Source: Thiosulfatihalobacter marinus
GTDB lineage: Bacteria > Pseudomonadota > Alphaproteobacteria > Rhodobacterales > Rhodobacteraceae
NCBI RefSeq assembly: GCF_016019955.1
Contig: NZ_JAECRZ010000001.1
Span: forward strand, 310,001 to 374,000
Length of the DNA stretch: 64,000 bases
Direction of reading: 5' to 3'
Shown here in pieces: positions 17,315-27,662 of the stretch. Position 1 is the first letter of the stretch; each line of letters opens with the position of its first letter. Under the pieces are notes generated by a model. The model made no database searches and was not told the origin of the DNA. It worked only from the letters and a program-made list of their open reading frames with translations. The translations under genes were made by a program, and so were the position numbers.

Positions 17315-17602
17315 GCCGTGGCGCGTGCCACCGCACATGAGCCGGTGAACATGCCAGGACAGATTGCGCCGGGCCATTGATTGTCGATGGCCCGGCGAAC
17401 TTGGTTTTGGGGGCTGGCGTTTTCCCCCGCGCCACGGGTCTGCAATTGCGCGGCGGCGGGTGATCCCTGCCCATGGTGCGCGGATCGAGCGCGTTGGCGC
17501 GGCGTTTGTGGCGGTTCTGAAACGGGAGTGACGGGCTTGTGATCAGGTTTGGTTTTGCGCGGGGCGAGCGGCGGCGCAGGATCAAATCGGGAGGACCACG
17601 CC
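17315..17602. other. Intergenic region, no gene seen
   Basis: About 290 bp between the exported cyclophilin and the DUF3179 gene. Short open frames exist on both strands but lack ribosome-binding sites and protein-like composition. No strong hairpin or promoter stands out; the GGGAGGA site of the next gene lies at its right end. Confidence 0.5.
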
Positions 17603-18571
17603 ATGATCAAAGCACTTTCCGCCACCGCGCTGATTGCGCTGGCCGCGCCGGTATCGGCCAACCCGGACTTCTGGAAATATGAATGGCCCAACACGGATTT
17701 CAGCAAGACATCGATTTCGAACTGGGTCGAGATCCTGTCGGGTGGACCGCCAAGGGACGGCATCCCCGCGCTGAGCGATCCGCAGTTCATTCGCGCCGTG
17801 GATGATACGGATATCCTGCCAACCGAACCTGTCATGACCGTACAGATCAAGGGGGCCGAACCGCGTGCCTATCCGATCCGCTACCTGATCTGGCATGAAA
17901 TCGTGAATGACACGGTGGGCGGGATACCGATCGCGGTGACATATTGTCCGTTGTGCAATTCCGCGATCACGTTTGATCGGCGGATCGGGGGGCGAACGCT
18001 GACATTTGGCGTGACAGGCAAGCTGCGCAATTCCGGTCTTGTGATGTATGACCGTGAAACCGAAAGCTGGTGGCAGCAGGCGCTTGGCACGGGCATCGTG
18101 GGCGAGATGACGGGGGTTGAGCTGGAGGTCTTGCCGACCTGGATGGAAGGCTGGGCGCAGTTCAAGGCGCGCAACCCGGATGGGCTGGTGATGGCGGAGC
18201 CGGCCTATGGGCGCAGCTATGGCAGCAATCCCTACAGGCAATATGACAGCGCACAGCGCCCTTTCCTTTATAATGGCGAGATGCCGCCACATGGTATTTC
18301 GCCGCTGGCGCGGGTGGTGCGCGTGGGCGATCGGGCCTGGCCGCTGGAGCGTTTGGCCCGGGTCGGGACATTGACGGAGGCGGGTGTCGAGATCAGCTGG
18401 CAGTCGGGGCAGGCCTCGGCGCTGGACACAAGCACGATCGGGCGCGGCAGGGATGTGGGCACCATCCGCGTGCGCGACGCCCAGGGGCAGGATGTGCCGC
18501 ATGACCTGTTGTTTGCCTTTGCGTTTCACGCCTTCTGGCCCGACGGGGAATGGATGCTGGACGCGCGATAG
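17603..18571 (+). CDS. Exported DUF3179 domain protein
   Basis: A 322-residue protein with a signal peptide (MIKALSATALIALAAPVSA). The DUF3179 core is recognisable: TYCPLCNSAITFDRRIGG followed by LTFGVTGKLRNSGLVMYDRETESWWQQ. The CPLC pair is conserved in this family and may bind metal or form a disulfide, but the function of DUF3179 proteins is unknown. Start chosen at ATG 17603 for its signal peptide and GGGAGGA site. It stands alone between the cyclophilins and the Hint protein. Confidence 0.85.
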   Translation: MIKALSATALIALAAPVSANPDFWKYEWPNTDFSKTSISNWVEILSGGPPRDGIPALSDPQFIRAVDDTDILPTEPVMTVQIKGAEPRAYPIRYLIWHEIVNDTVGGIPIAVTYCPLCNSAITFDRRIGGRTLTFGVTGKLRNSGLVMYDRETESWWQQALGTGIVGEMTGVELEVLPTWMEGWAQFKARNPDGLVMAEPAYGRSYGSNPYRQYDSAQRPFLYNGEMPPHGISPLARVVRVGDRAWPLERLARVGTLTEAGVEISWQSGQASALDTSTIGRGRDVGTIRVRDAQGQDVPHDLLFAFAFHAFWPDGEWMLDAR

Positions 18572-18717
18572 GCGCCGGCCCTGACGGGGCGGCAATGCGG
18601 ACGGACCCGCAAACCGCCCCGAACCGTTCCAATTTTCGACAGAATGTCTGTTTAGCCTGAACCCTGGTTAACCCCGCCACGGGCGCGGGGACGTGTGTGA
18701 TTTTTCAAGGCGGGTTC

Positions 18718-19701
18718 ATGGCGATCGAGACAGTACAGGTTTACCGGATCACGGGAGGGGACAGTACATATCCCCATTTCGGCAATTTCACCATCGGCGA
18801 TGCCGGCCAGATTTCCATAGATGATTCAAACGGGTTTCGCGACGCTGAGTTCGGCGACTATACCCATACCGGCGGATCGGATGTGCCGGACCAGGATGTG
18901 GTGGCGTCGGATGTTGCGGGGATCAGCGTCGGGGACCGGGTGGATCTGCGCTACAAATACACCGTGACCGGATCGGACGGGTCCAGCGGCACGGTGTATT
19001 TCCTGGCGACAAACGGGCAATCGAATTACGGCCCGCTGATCGTTTCCGATTTCCCGCTGGATCCGGGCGTGACCTATACGTTCGGCACGTTCAACACCGA
19101 CGGCGCCGTGGACTATGACGATCTGGTGGTGTGTTTCACCGCCGGGACGCTGATCGTGACCGACCAGGGGCAGAAACAGATCGAGACCCTGCGCAAGGGC
19201 GACAAGGTTCTGACGCGCGACAACGGATTTCAGCCGGTGCGCTGGATCGGGCAGAAGACGGTACAGGCCACCCGGAAAACCGCGCCGATCCTGATCGGCG
19301 AGAATGTTTTGGGCACGCACGGGGCGTTGATGGTGTCGCCAAACCACCGGATGTTGATCCGTCCGCCCAGTTCGGAGATGTATTTCCAGGAACCCGAAGT
19401 GCTGGTGACGGCGAAGGGGTTGCTGCGCATGAAAGGGGTGCGTCGGGTCCGTCCCGGCCGGGTGACCTATGTGCATGTCCTGTTCGACCGCCACGAGATT
19501 CTTTTCGCCAATGGCGCGCCCAGCGAAAGCTTCTTGCCCGGACCACAGGCGATGAACGTTCTGGAAGAGGCGACACGGGCCGAAGTCCTGAACCTGTTTC
19601 CGGAACTGGCGGCGGCGCAGGAGCACGCATTTTCACAGGCGGCGCGGGTGTGTCTGAAGCCGCACGAGGCCGATCTGCTGTGCAAGTTGATGGTTGCCTA
19701 G
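18718..19701 (+). CDS. Hint (Hedgehog/intein) domain protein
   Basis: A 327-residue protein. Residues about 1-140 form an acidic, beta-rich region of unknown function (many Gly/Asp/Thr, YTHTGGSDVPDQD). From about 141, VVCFTAGTLIVTDQGQKQIE opens a Hint_2 module with the nucleophile-position Cys, continues through LRKGDKVLTRDNGFQPVRW and HRMLIRPP, and ends ANGAPSESFLPGPQAM. Such proteins are common in Rhodobacteraceae and often occur in secreted repeat proteins; autoprocessing is possible but unproven. No classical signal peptide is seen. Start ATG 18718 follows AAGGCGGG. Confidence 0.82.
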   Translation: MAIETVQVYRITGGDSTYPHFGNFTIGDAGQISIDDSNGFRDAEFGDYTHTGGSDVPDQDVVASDVAGISVGDRVDLRYKYTVTGSDGSSGTVYFLATNGQSNYGPLIVSDFPLDPGVTYTFGTFNTDGAVDYDDLVVCFTAGTLIVTDQGQKQIETLRKGDKVLTRDNGFQPVRWIGQKTVQATRKTAPILIGENVLGTHGALMVSPNHRMLIRPPSSEMYFQEPEVLVTAKGLLRMKGVRRVRPGRVTYVHVLFDRHEILFANGAPSESFLPGPQAMNVLEEATRAEVLNLFPELAAAQEHAFSQAARVCLKPHEADLLCKLMVA

Positions 19702-19713
19702 ACCCGGGGCTGA

Positions 19714-19743
19714 AAGAAAAACGCCACCCTTCCGGGCGGCGTT
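19714..19743 (-). terminator. Terminator after the bactofilin gene (possibly bidirectional)
   Basis: A 10-bp stem with one mismatch, AACGCCACCC/GGGCGGCGTT, and a TTCC loop is followed on the minus strand by a T-rich tract. It lies between two convergent genes and could serve both. Confidence 0.75.
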
Positions 19744-19767
19744 CGTCAATCAGCAGGTTCGGTCGGT

Positions 19768-20277
19768 TCAGGCTTGCGGCGCAGGGGCCGGTTTCTTGAG
19801 AGCCGGGGCATCGCCTTTCTTGGTCAGCGGATCATCCTGCCGCTGAACCGAGCCTTCGAAATGCGCGCCGCTCTCGATGGCGATGGTCTTGTGGATAATG
19901 TCGCCTTCGACACGGGCCGTCGATGTGAGGCGGACTTTCAGGCCCCGCACGCGGCCCACGATGCGGCCGTTGACCACGACATCATCGGCAATCACTTCGC
20001 CCTTGATGGTGGCGCTTTCGCCGACGGTCAGAAGATGGGCGCGAATATCGCCTTCGACGGTACCTTCGACCTGGATATCGCCCGTGGTCTTGAGGTTGCC
20101 GGTGATGTGCAGGTCCGAGGACAGAACCGAGGCGGGTGGTTTGGCCTTTGGGGCCGATGCCTTGAATTCGCTGCCTTTGGCAGGTGCCGCCGGAATGGCG
20201 GAGGCGTCTGGCGCGGCGGGCTTGGCCGGATCGGTGGATTTCGGCGCAGGTTCGTTGATTTTGCTCTTAGAAAACAT
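19768..20277 (-). CDS. Bactofilin (polymer-forming cytoskeletal protein)
   Basis: A 169-residue protein: Pro/Ala/Lys-rich unstructured N-terminal ~50 residues, a central bactofilin beta-helix (SSDLHITGNLKTTGDIQVEG through ARVEGDIIHKTIAIESGAHF), and a short Pro/Ala-rich tail. Bactofilins polymerise into membrane-associated scaffolds that localise cell-wall enzymes. The gene start overlaps the end of the upstream M23 peptidase gene by 11 bp, so scaffold and hydrolase are cotranslated. This pairing is known in other alphaproteobacteria, where it shapes the cell. Confidence 0.93.
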   Translation of the reverse strand: MFSKSKINEPAPKSTDPAKPAAPDASAIPAAPAKGSEFKASAPKAKPPASVLSSDLHITGNLKTTGDIQVEGTVEGDIRAHLLTVGESATIKGEVIADDVVVNGRIVGRVRGLKVRLTSTARVEGDIIHKTIAIESGAHFEGSVQRQDDPLTKKGDAPALKKPAPAPQA

Positions 20278-21580
20278 CTCTTCCAGCCTTGATAAATGTC
20301 ATCGCGTTCACCGCCCGGTCACCCACACGGATTTCATAGTGCAGGTGCGGGCCGGTCGAACGTCCGGAGTTGCCAATATCACCAATCCGATCGCCGCGCG
20401 AGACCCTTTGCCCGACTTTTACGCGGATTTTCGCCTGATGGGCATATCGGGTCTCGATCCCGGACGCATGTTTGATCTTGGTCAGGCGGCCATAGCCCGA
20501 AGACCACCCGGCATATGTGACGACTCCGTCGGCCGGCGCATAGATCGCCGTACCGTTGGGGGCGGCCATATCGGTGCCCTTGTGCGTCCGGCCCCAGCGC
20601 GGCCCGTAGCTTGAAGTCAGGCGGTAGGCGGACTTGAGCGGATTGTCAAAAGGCAGGGTTTCGGCGGCAATGCGATAGATGTTGATCTGGTCCATCTTGT
20701 CCAACAGGGCGTTGGCGCGCGCTGCTTCGGGAATGCTTTCGTCGCCCTTCGTGGACAGGCTGATCGGCATCAGCGGGCCACCCTGGCCGCTATAGCCGCG
20801 GCGCACCTCTTCCATCAGTTTCTTGGTATCCAGGCCGGCCGCCTCGAACATCTTGGTCAACGGTTCGACGGACACTGTCATGGCGTCTTCGAGCTGGCTG
20901 AAAATCTGATCGTTCTTTTCGGCCATCAGGGCCAGGTCCAGCCGCGCCTCTTCGGCCTCTTTCAGGGCCGTGCGCGCATTGGCGATGATCGTGTCGCGCT
21001 CTTCGGCCGTTTCGGCCAGTGCCCGGGACAAGGCGCCAAGCATTTCTTTGCCCAAGGATGAATTCGCCGCAAGTCTTGTGTTGGGGTCTTTCTGGCCGTC
21101 ATTCAGGCGATCCAGTTCGGCCAGCGCGGTCTCGCGTTCCTGCATGGTGCGGCGCAAGGTCGCCTGGATCACCTCGATCCCGGTTTCCAGTTCGCGCCGT
21201 CGGGTTTCGCTTTCCAACAGCTGTGACTGCATGACCGAGACCTGTTGCAGCGCCGTGTTGAACCGTTTTTGCGCCGCCAGCGCCTCTTCTGTGCGGGCAT
21301 CGCGTTCGGCGGACATTTCGTTAAGGCGTTGTTCGTAGGTTTGCTGGTCGCGCCGGGCCTGTTCGCGGAAATTGCCCGCGCCGATGGAATCCATCAGCAG
21401 GATCGCGGTGGCGACGATTGTCCAGGCCACGATCCCGGTGGCGCCGACAAAGGCAAACAGCTGGGTCGAGGGTTTGAGGCGGATGAAGCGGGTGTCGGTA
21501 TCGGACCTGAGAAACAGCCGCCGTTCCGGAAAAAACCGTTCCAGCAGCGTGTGAATTCGAATTGCGAACCGTGATCTCAC
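20267..21580 (-). CDS. Membrane-anchored M23 (LytM-type) peptidoglycan endopeptidase
   Basis: A 437-residue bitopic protein: cytoplasmic N-terminus (MRSRFAIRIHTLLERFFPER), one membrane helix (LFAFVGATGIVAWTIVATAILL), a long periplasmic coiled coil (about 75-250), and a C-terminal M23 domain with zinc-ligand motifs HKGTD and HLHYE, both intact, so it should be active. I chose the GTG at 21580 over an ATG 60 bp upstream because AAGGA precedes it and the added residues look non-protein. The short cytoplasmic head would face the bactofilin encoded by the overlapping downstream gene. Confidence 0.9.
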   Translation of the reverse strand: MRSRFAIRIHTLLERFFPERRLFLRSDTDTRFIRLKPSTQLFAFVGATGIVAWTIVATAILLMDSIGAGNFREQARRDQQTYEQRLNEMSAERDARTEEALAAQKRFNTALQQVSVMQSQLLESETRRRELETGIEVIQATLRRTMQERETALAELDRLNDGQKDPNTRLAANSSLGKEMLGALSRALAETAEERDTIIANARTALKEAEEARLDLALMAEKNDQIFSQLEDAMTVSVEPLTKMFEAAGLDTKKLMEEVRRGYSGQGGPLMPISLSTKGDESIPEAARANALLDKMDQINIYRIAAETLPFDNPLKSAYRLTSSYGPRWGRTHKGTDMAAPNGTAIYAPADGVVTYAGWSSGYGRLTKIKHASGIETRYAHQAKIRVKVGQRVSRGDRIGDIGNSGRSTGPHLHYEIRVGDRAVNAMTFIKAGRDVF

Positions 21581-21758
21581 CTTGCCGTTCCTTGTCTCAT
21601 CCCCATGGTCGGCGCCCCGGTCGGGGGCGCCTCGCGGCATGGTCTTAACGACAGGTTACTGATCGGGCAAGGAAATTGACCCATTTCCATACGCTTCTGT
21701 CTGGCGTGAAGGCCGGATTTGGGCGGGGAATTGCCGATCCGCCCCCGGTGGCGGCTGG

Positions 21759-22592
21759 TCAGCGCGCATAGGGCGGCGGTGTCTGGTCGGACAAGGGCCA
21801 GTAGAAATCCGGGGGCAGTCCGGCCTCTGCACGTTTTTCCTCGTTGAAAGGGGGTTTGAGGGCGCCGTGGAAATAGCGGCGCACCTGTGCATGAAACGTG
21901 GCCTTGGGATCCAGCGCGTCCCGGCCGCAGAGGAAGTTGAACCATTTGGCGCCATAGGCGACATGGCCGACCTCTTCGGCATAGATCACCCTGAGCGCCT
22001 CGACCGTTTGCATGTCGCCGGCCTTTTCAAACAGCGCGATCATGCCGGGTGTGACATCCAGCCCGCGCGCTTCGAGCACCATGGGCACCACCGCGAGGCG
22101 GCCCAGCAGGTTGTCGGCGGTATCTTCGGCGGCGCGCCACATTCCGGCATGGGCGGGCAGGGCGCCATAAAAGCTGTGCTTTGCCTCAAGACTGTCGCAG
22201 ATCATGTTGAAATGGCGGGATTCCTCGTCAGCGGATTTCACCCAGTCGTCATAAAAGCCCAGCGGCATGTCGGTGTCGGTAAAGCGGGCGATGATGTCCC
22301 AGTGCAGATCGACGGCGTTCAGTTCGATATGGGCGACGGCGTGCAGCATTGCCAGCCGCCCCTGTTCGCTGCCGGGGCGGCGGCGGGGCACGTCGCGCGG
22401 ATCAAGCAGGTCCGGTTTCTGCGGGCGGGCGGGGCGATCGGGCGGGGTGGCGTGGCCAATCGGCAGGGGGGCGCCGGCGTCGCGCGCGGCGAACCAGGCG
22501 GCGGCGTTGCGCCGTGACAAGGCGGTTTTGGCGTGGCCATCGGCGGTGGTCAGCACCTCGACCGCCATTTGGGCAAGGTCGCGCGCGCTCAC
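21759..22592 (-). CDS. DUF455 ferritin-like protein
   Basis: A 277-residue helical protein of the DUF455 family, related to ferritin-like di-iron proteins. Likely metal-ligand pairs are visible in HAVAHIELNAVDLHWD and ADEESRHF, and a third in YAEEVGHVAYGAKWF. Activity is unknown; relatives of the ferritin-like fold include hydroxylases and oxidases. It begins with GTG in a GTGA overlap with the peroxiredoxin stop, so the two are coupled and may share a peroxide or redox role. Confidence 0.88.
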   Translation of the reverse strand: MSARDLAQMAVEVLTTADGHAKTALSRRNAAAWFAARDAGAPLPIGHATPPDRPARPQKPDLLDPRDVPRRRPGSEQGRLAMLHAVAHIELNAVDLHWDIIARFTDTDMPLGFYDDWVKSADEESRHFNMICDSLEAKHSFYGALPAHAGMWRAAEDTADNLLGRLAVVPMVLEARGLDVTPGMIALFEKAGDMQTVEALRVIYAEEVGHVAYGAKWFNFLCGRDALDPKATFHAQVRRYFHGALKPPFNEEKRAEAGLPPDFYWPLSDQTPPPYAR

Positions 22593-23050
22593 AGGGCCTT
22601 CACCGCGTCCAGCACTTGGGCGGCGTGGCCGTCTACCCTGACCTTGGGCCAGGCGCGCGCGATGCGCCCCGTGCCGTCGATCAGGAAAGTGGACCGCACG
22701 ATGCCCATAAAGGTCTTGCCATACATCTTTTTCTCGGCCCAGACGCCGAACCGTTCGCAGGCATCGCCTTGTGCGTCCGACAGGAGCGGCACGGTCAGGC
22801 CCTGTTTCTCGATGAACCTGGCGTGGCTTTTCATGTCATCCCTGGAGATGCCGAACACCTGCGCGCCCGCAGCGCTGAACTCTGGCAGGAGGGCAGAGAA
22901 TTGCTGGTTTTCCCTGGTGCATCCCGAAGTGTTGTCGCGCGGGTAGAAAAACAGCACAACCGGGGCCGGGCGCAGGGCGGACAGGGTGACAGGGCCGCCC
23001 CGGGTCGAGGGCAGGGTGAAATCGGGGGCCATATCCTGGGCGGCAAGCAT
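22589..23050 (-). CDS. Thioredoxin-dependent peroxiredoxin (Bcp/PrxQ type)
   Basis: A 153-residue thiol peroxidase that reduces H2O2 and organic peroxides. The peroxidatic Cys44 lies in RDNTSGCTREN. The position five residues later, which is Cys in many PrxQ proteins, is not Cys, so resolution must use another thiol or an external one. Start at ATG 23050 after AAGGAG; an upstream in-frame start adds residues with no family likeness. It is the first gene of the pair with DUF455 and divergent from the AsmA-like gene. Confidence 0.92.
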   Translation of the reverse strand: MLAAQDMAPDFTLPSTRGGPVTLSALRPAPVVLFFYPRDNTSGCTRENQQFSALLPEFSAAGAQVFGISRDDMKSHARFIEKQGLTVPLLSDAQGDACERFGVWAEKKMYGKTFMGIVRSTFLIDGTGRIARAWPKVRVDGHAAQVLDAVKAL

Positions 23051-23153
23051 GTCAGACTCCTTGGGTCGGCAACGGGTTGGGTGTATAGTTGGCACGGGCG
23101 GGCAACCGATAACAGATCAATCCGAGGCATCAACCCTGAGTGACCAGCCCGAC

Positions 23154-26100
23154 ATGGCGCCAGACCAAAGGCGCAGGCCCCGAAGGGCAAGGCGCATTGG
23201 GCTTTTTGCGCTGATCAGCCTGGTCTTGCCGGCCGCGCTGTTGGCGGGGGCCGTGGTGATGGCGGTGGGCAAGCCGCTGGTGGCGCCAGGCTGGCTGCAT
23301 GACCGGCTGGAAGCGGAATTGAACCGTCAGCTGAAGGGTTTGGACGTGACGATGGGCGAAGTTTCGCTGATCGTCGAGGACAATTGGGACCCGCGTCTGC
23401 GGGTGCGCAACCTTGTGCTGCGCGCGCCCGACAACACCGGCAGCGTGACACTCGCGCGGGTGGACGCGCGCCTGGCGTTCGGCGCGTTGCTCGAAGGACA
23501 GGTGGCGCCCCGCGAGATTCGCGTGGCCGGGGTATTTATGCGGATCATCCGGCAGGGCGACGGCACGTTCAATATTTCTGTTGGGGATGGCGCGGGTGCG
23601 GGCGCGTTCGGACAGGCCACGGAACTGACCCGGCTGGGCGATCAGGTGGAAGGCTATCTGGACCTGCCGTTGCTGGCGCGGCTTGATGTGTTCCGGCTGG
23701 TGGATGTGACGCTGCGCTACGAGGATGTGCGCGCGCGCCGTGGCTGGACAGTGGACAGCGGGCAGATGCGGCTGGCGCGCAATGGCGACGACGTGACGAT
23801 CTCGACCCAGATGTCGTTGTTGGGTGGACGCGATTACGTGACCAGTATCGAAGCCTTCCTGAAGACGCGGTTCGGCACGTCGGAAACCGAATTCGGGGTG
23901 CGCTTTGAAGACATGCCGTCAGGCGACATCGCCTCGCAATCGGCGGCGCTGGCCTGGCTGGACATCCTGCGCGCGCCGATCTCTGGGTCGATGCGCGGGC
24001 AAACCGACGCCAGCGGAGGATTGGGCCCGGTCAATGTGGCGCTGCGGGTGGCGGAGGGGCTGTTGCAACCGGATGATGATGTGCAACCGGTGCCGTTTGA
24101 CGGGCTGAGCAGCCATTTGACCTTTGATCCGGCGCGCCAGGTGATCACCTTTGCCGACCTGTCGCTGGACAGCAAGTGGATCAAGGCGTCGGCCTCGGGG
24201 CAGGCCTTGTTGCGGGATCTGGAGCGGGGCCTGCCAAACACGTTGCTTGGGCAGCTTGAGCTGAGCCGGTTCGAAGTGAATCCCAAGGAACTGGACGATG
24301 TGCCGATGGTGCTGGACCGCTCGTTTGCGGATTTTCGGCTGAAGCTGGACCCGTTCGAGTTGGATCTGGGCCAGATGGTGATCCGCCTGCAAGGCAACCG
24401 GATGCAGCTGAGCGGCGCGTTGCGCACCAGGGGGCCGCGATGGGATTATGCGATCGACGGGCGCTCGGACGGGTTGGATGTGGGGCAGGTGCTGGATATC
24501 TGGCCGGATGCGCTCAAACCCAATCTGCGCAAATGGATCGACGAGAATATCCAGCGGATTACGCTGGACGACATCAACCTCGCGGTACGCAGTACGGGGG
24601 GCGGGCCGCCCGATGTTTATGTGGATTTCCAGTATCGCGATGCGGATCTGAAGGTGCTGAAGACCATGCCGCCGGTGCGCGGGGCCAGCGGCTATGCCAG
24701 TCTGATCCGAAACCAGTTCCGCGTGGCGGCGGAAAGTGGGCGCATCACCGCCGATCAGGGCGGCGACGTGGATGTGTCCGGGACCGGTTTCATCGCACTG
24801 GATACGACGCAGAAGCAATCCCCGGCGCTGGCCAGGGTCAGGCTGAGCGGCACGGCGACCGCGGCGGCGTCGTTGCTGGATCGCGAGCCGCTGCGGGTGT
24901 TCACCAAGGCCCGGCTGCCGGTGGACCTGGCCGACGGTCGGGTTGAGGCTCAGGGCAATGTGCGTTTCAGGATGAAGCCGAAACTGTTGCCAGAGGAGGT
25001 GCGGTTCGACGCTGCCGGTCATCTGTTGGATGTGCGCACGACGCAGTTCATCGAGGGCAAGGAGATTCGCGCAGACAGCCTGCACGTGACGGCCGACAAT
25101 GCGCAGGTGGAGATTTCCGGCGCGGCCACGGTGGGCGCCTTGCCGGTCGAGGGGCGCTGGCACGCGCCTTTGGGTCAGAAGACCGCGGGTGAAAGCTGGA
25201 TCGAGGGCACCGCGGAGCTGAGCCAGCGGGCGGTGGACGAGTTCGATATCGGGCTGCCGGATGGATCGGTTTCGGGGCGGGGGACGGCGCGGTTCGAAAT
25301 CGCGCTGGCCCGGGACCGGCCGCCGCGCCTGACCCTGTCTTCCGACTTGCGGGGCGTGGAATTGACGGCCGCCCCGCTTGGCTGGCGCAAGCGCGCAGCG
25401 ACCACGGGGGCGCTGGGGTTGACGGCCGATCTGACCAGCCCGCCGGTGGTGGACGGCCTGCGCCTGAAGGCGGATGGGCTGACGGCCGAGGGCGACATCT
25501 CGCTGAGCCCGGAGGGGGGGCTGGACGTGATGCGGCTGAGCTCCTTTGCCGTGGGGGAGTGGTTGCAGGGTACTGGGGCGTTGCGGGGGCGCGGGCCGGG
25601 ACGCGCGCCTGCCGTCGAGATGTATTCAGGCTGGTTCGACATGCGTCACATGCCGCGATCGTTGGACAGGCCGGGCGCGGGGGGCGACTCGGGGCCGATC
25701 ACCGCGCGGCTGGACCGGGTGCAGGTGACGGACAGCCTTTACCTGACCGGGGTTCAGGCGGAAATGACCGATCAGGGGCTGGGCATGTCGGGCCAGTTTG
25801 CCGGCGCGCTCAAGGGGGTGGCGCCGGTCAGTGGCAGGTTGATCCCGCATGAGAACGGCACCGCCGTGGAAGTGACCTCGCCCAGGGGCGGACAACTGGC
25901 GGCGGCGATGGGGGTGGTCAGGGCGGCGACACGGGGCGAGCTGGAGTTGTCGCTGGTGCCGCACAAGACACGCGGTGTGTATGACGGGGTGCTCAAGATC
26001 GCCAATATCAAGGTACAACGCGTGCCGGTGATTGCGGAATTGCTGAACGCGATTTCCGTGATCGGGCTGATCGAGCAGTTGGACGGGCCGGGCATCCTGT

Positions 26101-26432
26101 TTACGGAAGTCTATTCGCGGTTTCGCCTGACGCCGGAGCAGATGTTGATTGGCGAGGCCAGCGCGGTGGGACCGTCGCTGGGGATCTCGGCGGATGGCAC
26201 TTATACCTATGACGGGGCGCGGTTCGATATCCAGGGGGCGGTGTCGCCGATTTATGCGGTGAACTTCATCGGGCGTCCGATTTCAAAACGGGGCGAGGGG
26301 CTGATCGGGTTCAATTACACGATGCGCGGCACGACAGAGCGCCCGGAGTTCAGTGTAAACCCGCTATCGGCCTTGACGCCGGGGTTTTTCCGGGAGATTT
26401 TCCGCCGCCGTCCCCCGGACCTGAACAACTGA
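23154..26432 (+). CDS. AsmA/YhdP-like envelope protein (DUF3971)
   Basis: A protein of about 1092 residues: basic cytoplasmic head (RRRPRRARR), one membrane helix ([24 protein letters not shown]), then a very long beta-rich periplasmic part with DUF3971 and AsmA-like C-terminal sequence ([54 protein letters not shown] split across about 25 residues). YhdP/AsmA-type proteins are thought to bridge inner and outer membranes and move phospholipid. Start codon uncertain: ATG 23154 is preferred, but ribosome-binding signal is weak. It is followed 7 bp later by queA. Confidence 0.85.
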   Translation: MAPDQRRRPRRARRIGLFALISLVLPAALLAGAVVMAVGKPLVAPGWLHDRLEAELNRQLKGLDVTMGEVSLIVEDNWDPRLRVRNLVLRAPDNTGSVTLARVDARLAFGALLEGQVAPREIRVAGVFMRIIRQGDGTFNISVGDGAGAGAFGQATELTRLGDQVEGYLDLPLLARLDVFRLVDVTLRYEDVRARRGWTVDSGQMRLARNGDDVTISTQMSLLGGRDYVTSIEAFLKTRFGTSETEFGVRFEDMPSGDIASQSAALAWLDILRAPISGSMRGQTDASGGLGPVNVALRVAEGLLQPDDDVQPVPFDGLSSHLTFDPARQVITFADLSLDSKWIKASASGQALLRDLERGLPNTLLGQLELSRFEVNPKELDDVPMVLDRSFADFRLKLDPFELDLGQMVIRLQGNRMQLSGALRTRGPRWDYAIDGRSDGLDVGQVLDIWPDALKPNLRKWIDENIQRITLDDINLAVRSTGGGPPDVYVDFQYRDADLKVLKTMPPVRGASGYASLIRNQFRVAAESGRITADQGGDVDVSGTGFIALDTTQKQSPALARVRLSGTATAAASLLDREPLRVFTKARLPVDLADGRVEAQGNVRFRMKPKLLPEEVRFDAAGHLLDVRTTQFIEGKEIRADSLHVTADNAQVEISGAATVGALPVEGRWHAPLGQKTAGESWIEGTAELSQRAVDEFDIGLPDGSVSGRGTARFEIALARDRPPRLTLSSDLRGVELTAAPLGWRKRAATTGALGLTADLTSPPVVDGLRLKADGLTAEGDISLSPEGGLDVMRLSSFAVGEWLQGTGALRGRGPGRAPAVEMYSGWFDMRHMPRSLDRPGAGGDSGPITARLDRVQVTDSLYLTGVQAEMTDQGLGMSGQFAGALKGVAPVSGRLIPHENGTAVEVTSPRGGQLAAAMGVVRAATRGELELSLVPHKTRGVYDGVLKIANIKVQRVPVIAELLNAISVIGLIEQLDGPGILFTEVYSRFRLTPEQMLIGEASAVGPSLGISADGTYTYDGARFDIQGAVSPIYAVNFIGRPISKRGEGLIGFNYTMRGTTERPEFSVNPLSALTPGFFREIFRRRPPDLNN

Positions 26433-26439
26433 GCCTCTG

Positions 26440-27486
26440 ATGCAGCTTTCCGATTTCGATTTCGATCTGCCCGACGACCTGATTGCCACCCGTCCCGCAG
26501 AGCCACGCAGCAGCGCGCGCCTGCTGGTGGCCGGGCCGGACCGGATTACCGATGCGCATGTGACCGATCTGGTGGACTGGCTGCGCCCGGGCGACCGGTT
26601 GGTTCTGAACGACACAAGGGTGATCCCGGCGCGGCTTGCGGGCTATCGTGCGCGGTCAGGGCCCGGGGGCGAGACCCGGGCGCGGATCGAGGTGACGCTT
26701 TTGGAGCCGCGCGCCGGCGGGCGCTGGGCGGCGCTGGTCAAACCGCTCAAGAAGATCCGCGACGGCGAACGGATTGTCTTTGGCGCCGGTCTGACGGCGG
26801 TTCTGGAGGCGCGCGAAGCCGGGCAGGGCGTGCTGGCGTTCGATCTGGAGGGGGCGGATTTCGATGCGGCGCTGGCCGAGGCCGGCGCGATGCCGCTGCC
26901 GCCTTATATCGCCGCAAAACGCGCGGCGGATGACCGCGACAAGACCGATTACCAGACTGTCTGGGCGCGCCATTCCGGCGCGGTTGCGGCGCCCACGGCC
27001 TCGTTGCATTTCGACGCACCGTTGCTGGCGATGCTGGCGGAACGGGGGGTGGCATTTACCCATGTCACGCTGCATGTGGGCGCGGGCACGTTCCTGCCGG
27101 TCAAGGTGGAGAATGTCAAAGAGCACAGGATGCACGCCGAATGGGGCCGCGTGACGCCGCAGGCGGCAGCGGAAATCGCCGGGACGCGCGCGGCTGGCGG
27201 GCGGGTGATTCCGGTGGGCACGACCGCGCTGCGCCTGATCGAGAGCGCGGCGGCCGGCGGGGCGATCGCGCCCTGGGAAGGCCCGACCGACATTTTCATC
27301 TACCCGGGGTACAAATTCCGGGTGACGGATGCCCTGATGACCAATTTCCACCTGCCGAAATCGACGCTGATGATGCTGGTTTCGGCGCTGATGGGCCAGG
27401 ATCGGGTGCGCGAGATCTATGGTCATGCCGTGCGTGCGCGGTACCGATTCTTTTCCTATGGGGATGCCTCGCTGCTGATTCCGTGA
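26440..27486 (+). CDS. queA: S-adenosylmethionine:tRNA ribosyltransferase-isomerase
   Basis: A 348-residue QueA, which transfers and rearranges the ribosyl part of SAM onto 7-aminomethyl-7-deazaguanine in tRNA, the penultimate step of queuosine formation. The typical start [20 protein letters not shown] and the family blocks [19 protein letters not shown] and [19 protein letters not shown] are present in order and the length is usual. It starts 7 bp after the AsmA-like gene and ends before two strong hairpins. Confidence 0.97.
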   Translation: MQLSDFDFDLPDDLIATRPAEPRSSARLLVAGPDRITDAHVTDLVDWLRPGDRLVLNDTRVIPARLAGYRARSGPGGETRARIEVTLLEPRAGGRWAALVKPLKKIRDGERIVFGAGLTAVLEAREAGQGVLAFDLEGADFDAALAEAGAMPLPPYIAAKRAADDRDKTDYQTVWARHSGAVAAPTASLHFDAPLLAMLAERGVAFTHVTLHVGAGTFLPVKVENVKEHRMHAEWGRVTPQAAAEIAGTRAAGGRVIPVGTTALRLIESAAAGGAIAPWEGPTDIFIYPGYKFRVTDALMTNFHLPKSTLMMLVSALMGQDRVREIYGHAVRARYRFFSYGDASLLIP

Positions 27487-27491
27487 GGGTA

Positions 27492-27545
27492 CCGGAATGC
27501 GACACGCATTCCGGCCCGCAAAAGGCGCCTTTTGCGGGCGTTTTC
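27492..27545 (+). terminator. Double hairpin terminator after queA
   Basis: A first hairpin, CCGGAATGC/GCATTCCGG (27492-27514), is followed at once by a 26-bp perfect palindrome GCCCGCAAAAGGC/GCCTTTTGCGGGC (27514-27539) and GTTTTCC. The second is a strong intrinsic terminator. Confidence 0.85.
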
Positions 27546-27662
27546 CTTGCGGTAAGACGCCATCCTGGCACGAGGGCGTAAACCTGCCTGTCTTTGCCGC
27601 AAACGGACTGGCAGGGAAGATCATGGTTTCGCATTCAGGGAGAAACGTGCGAAAGTCCTGAA

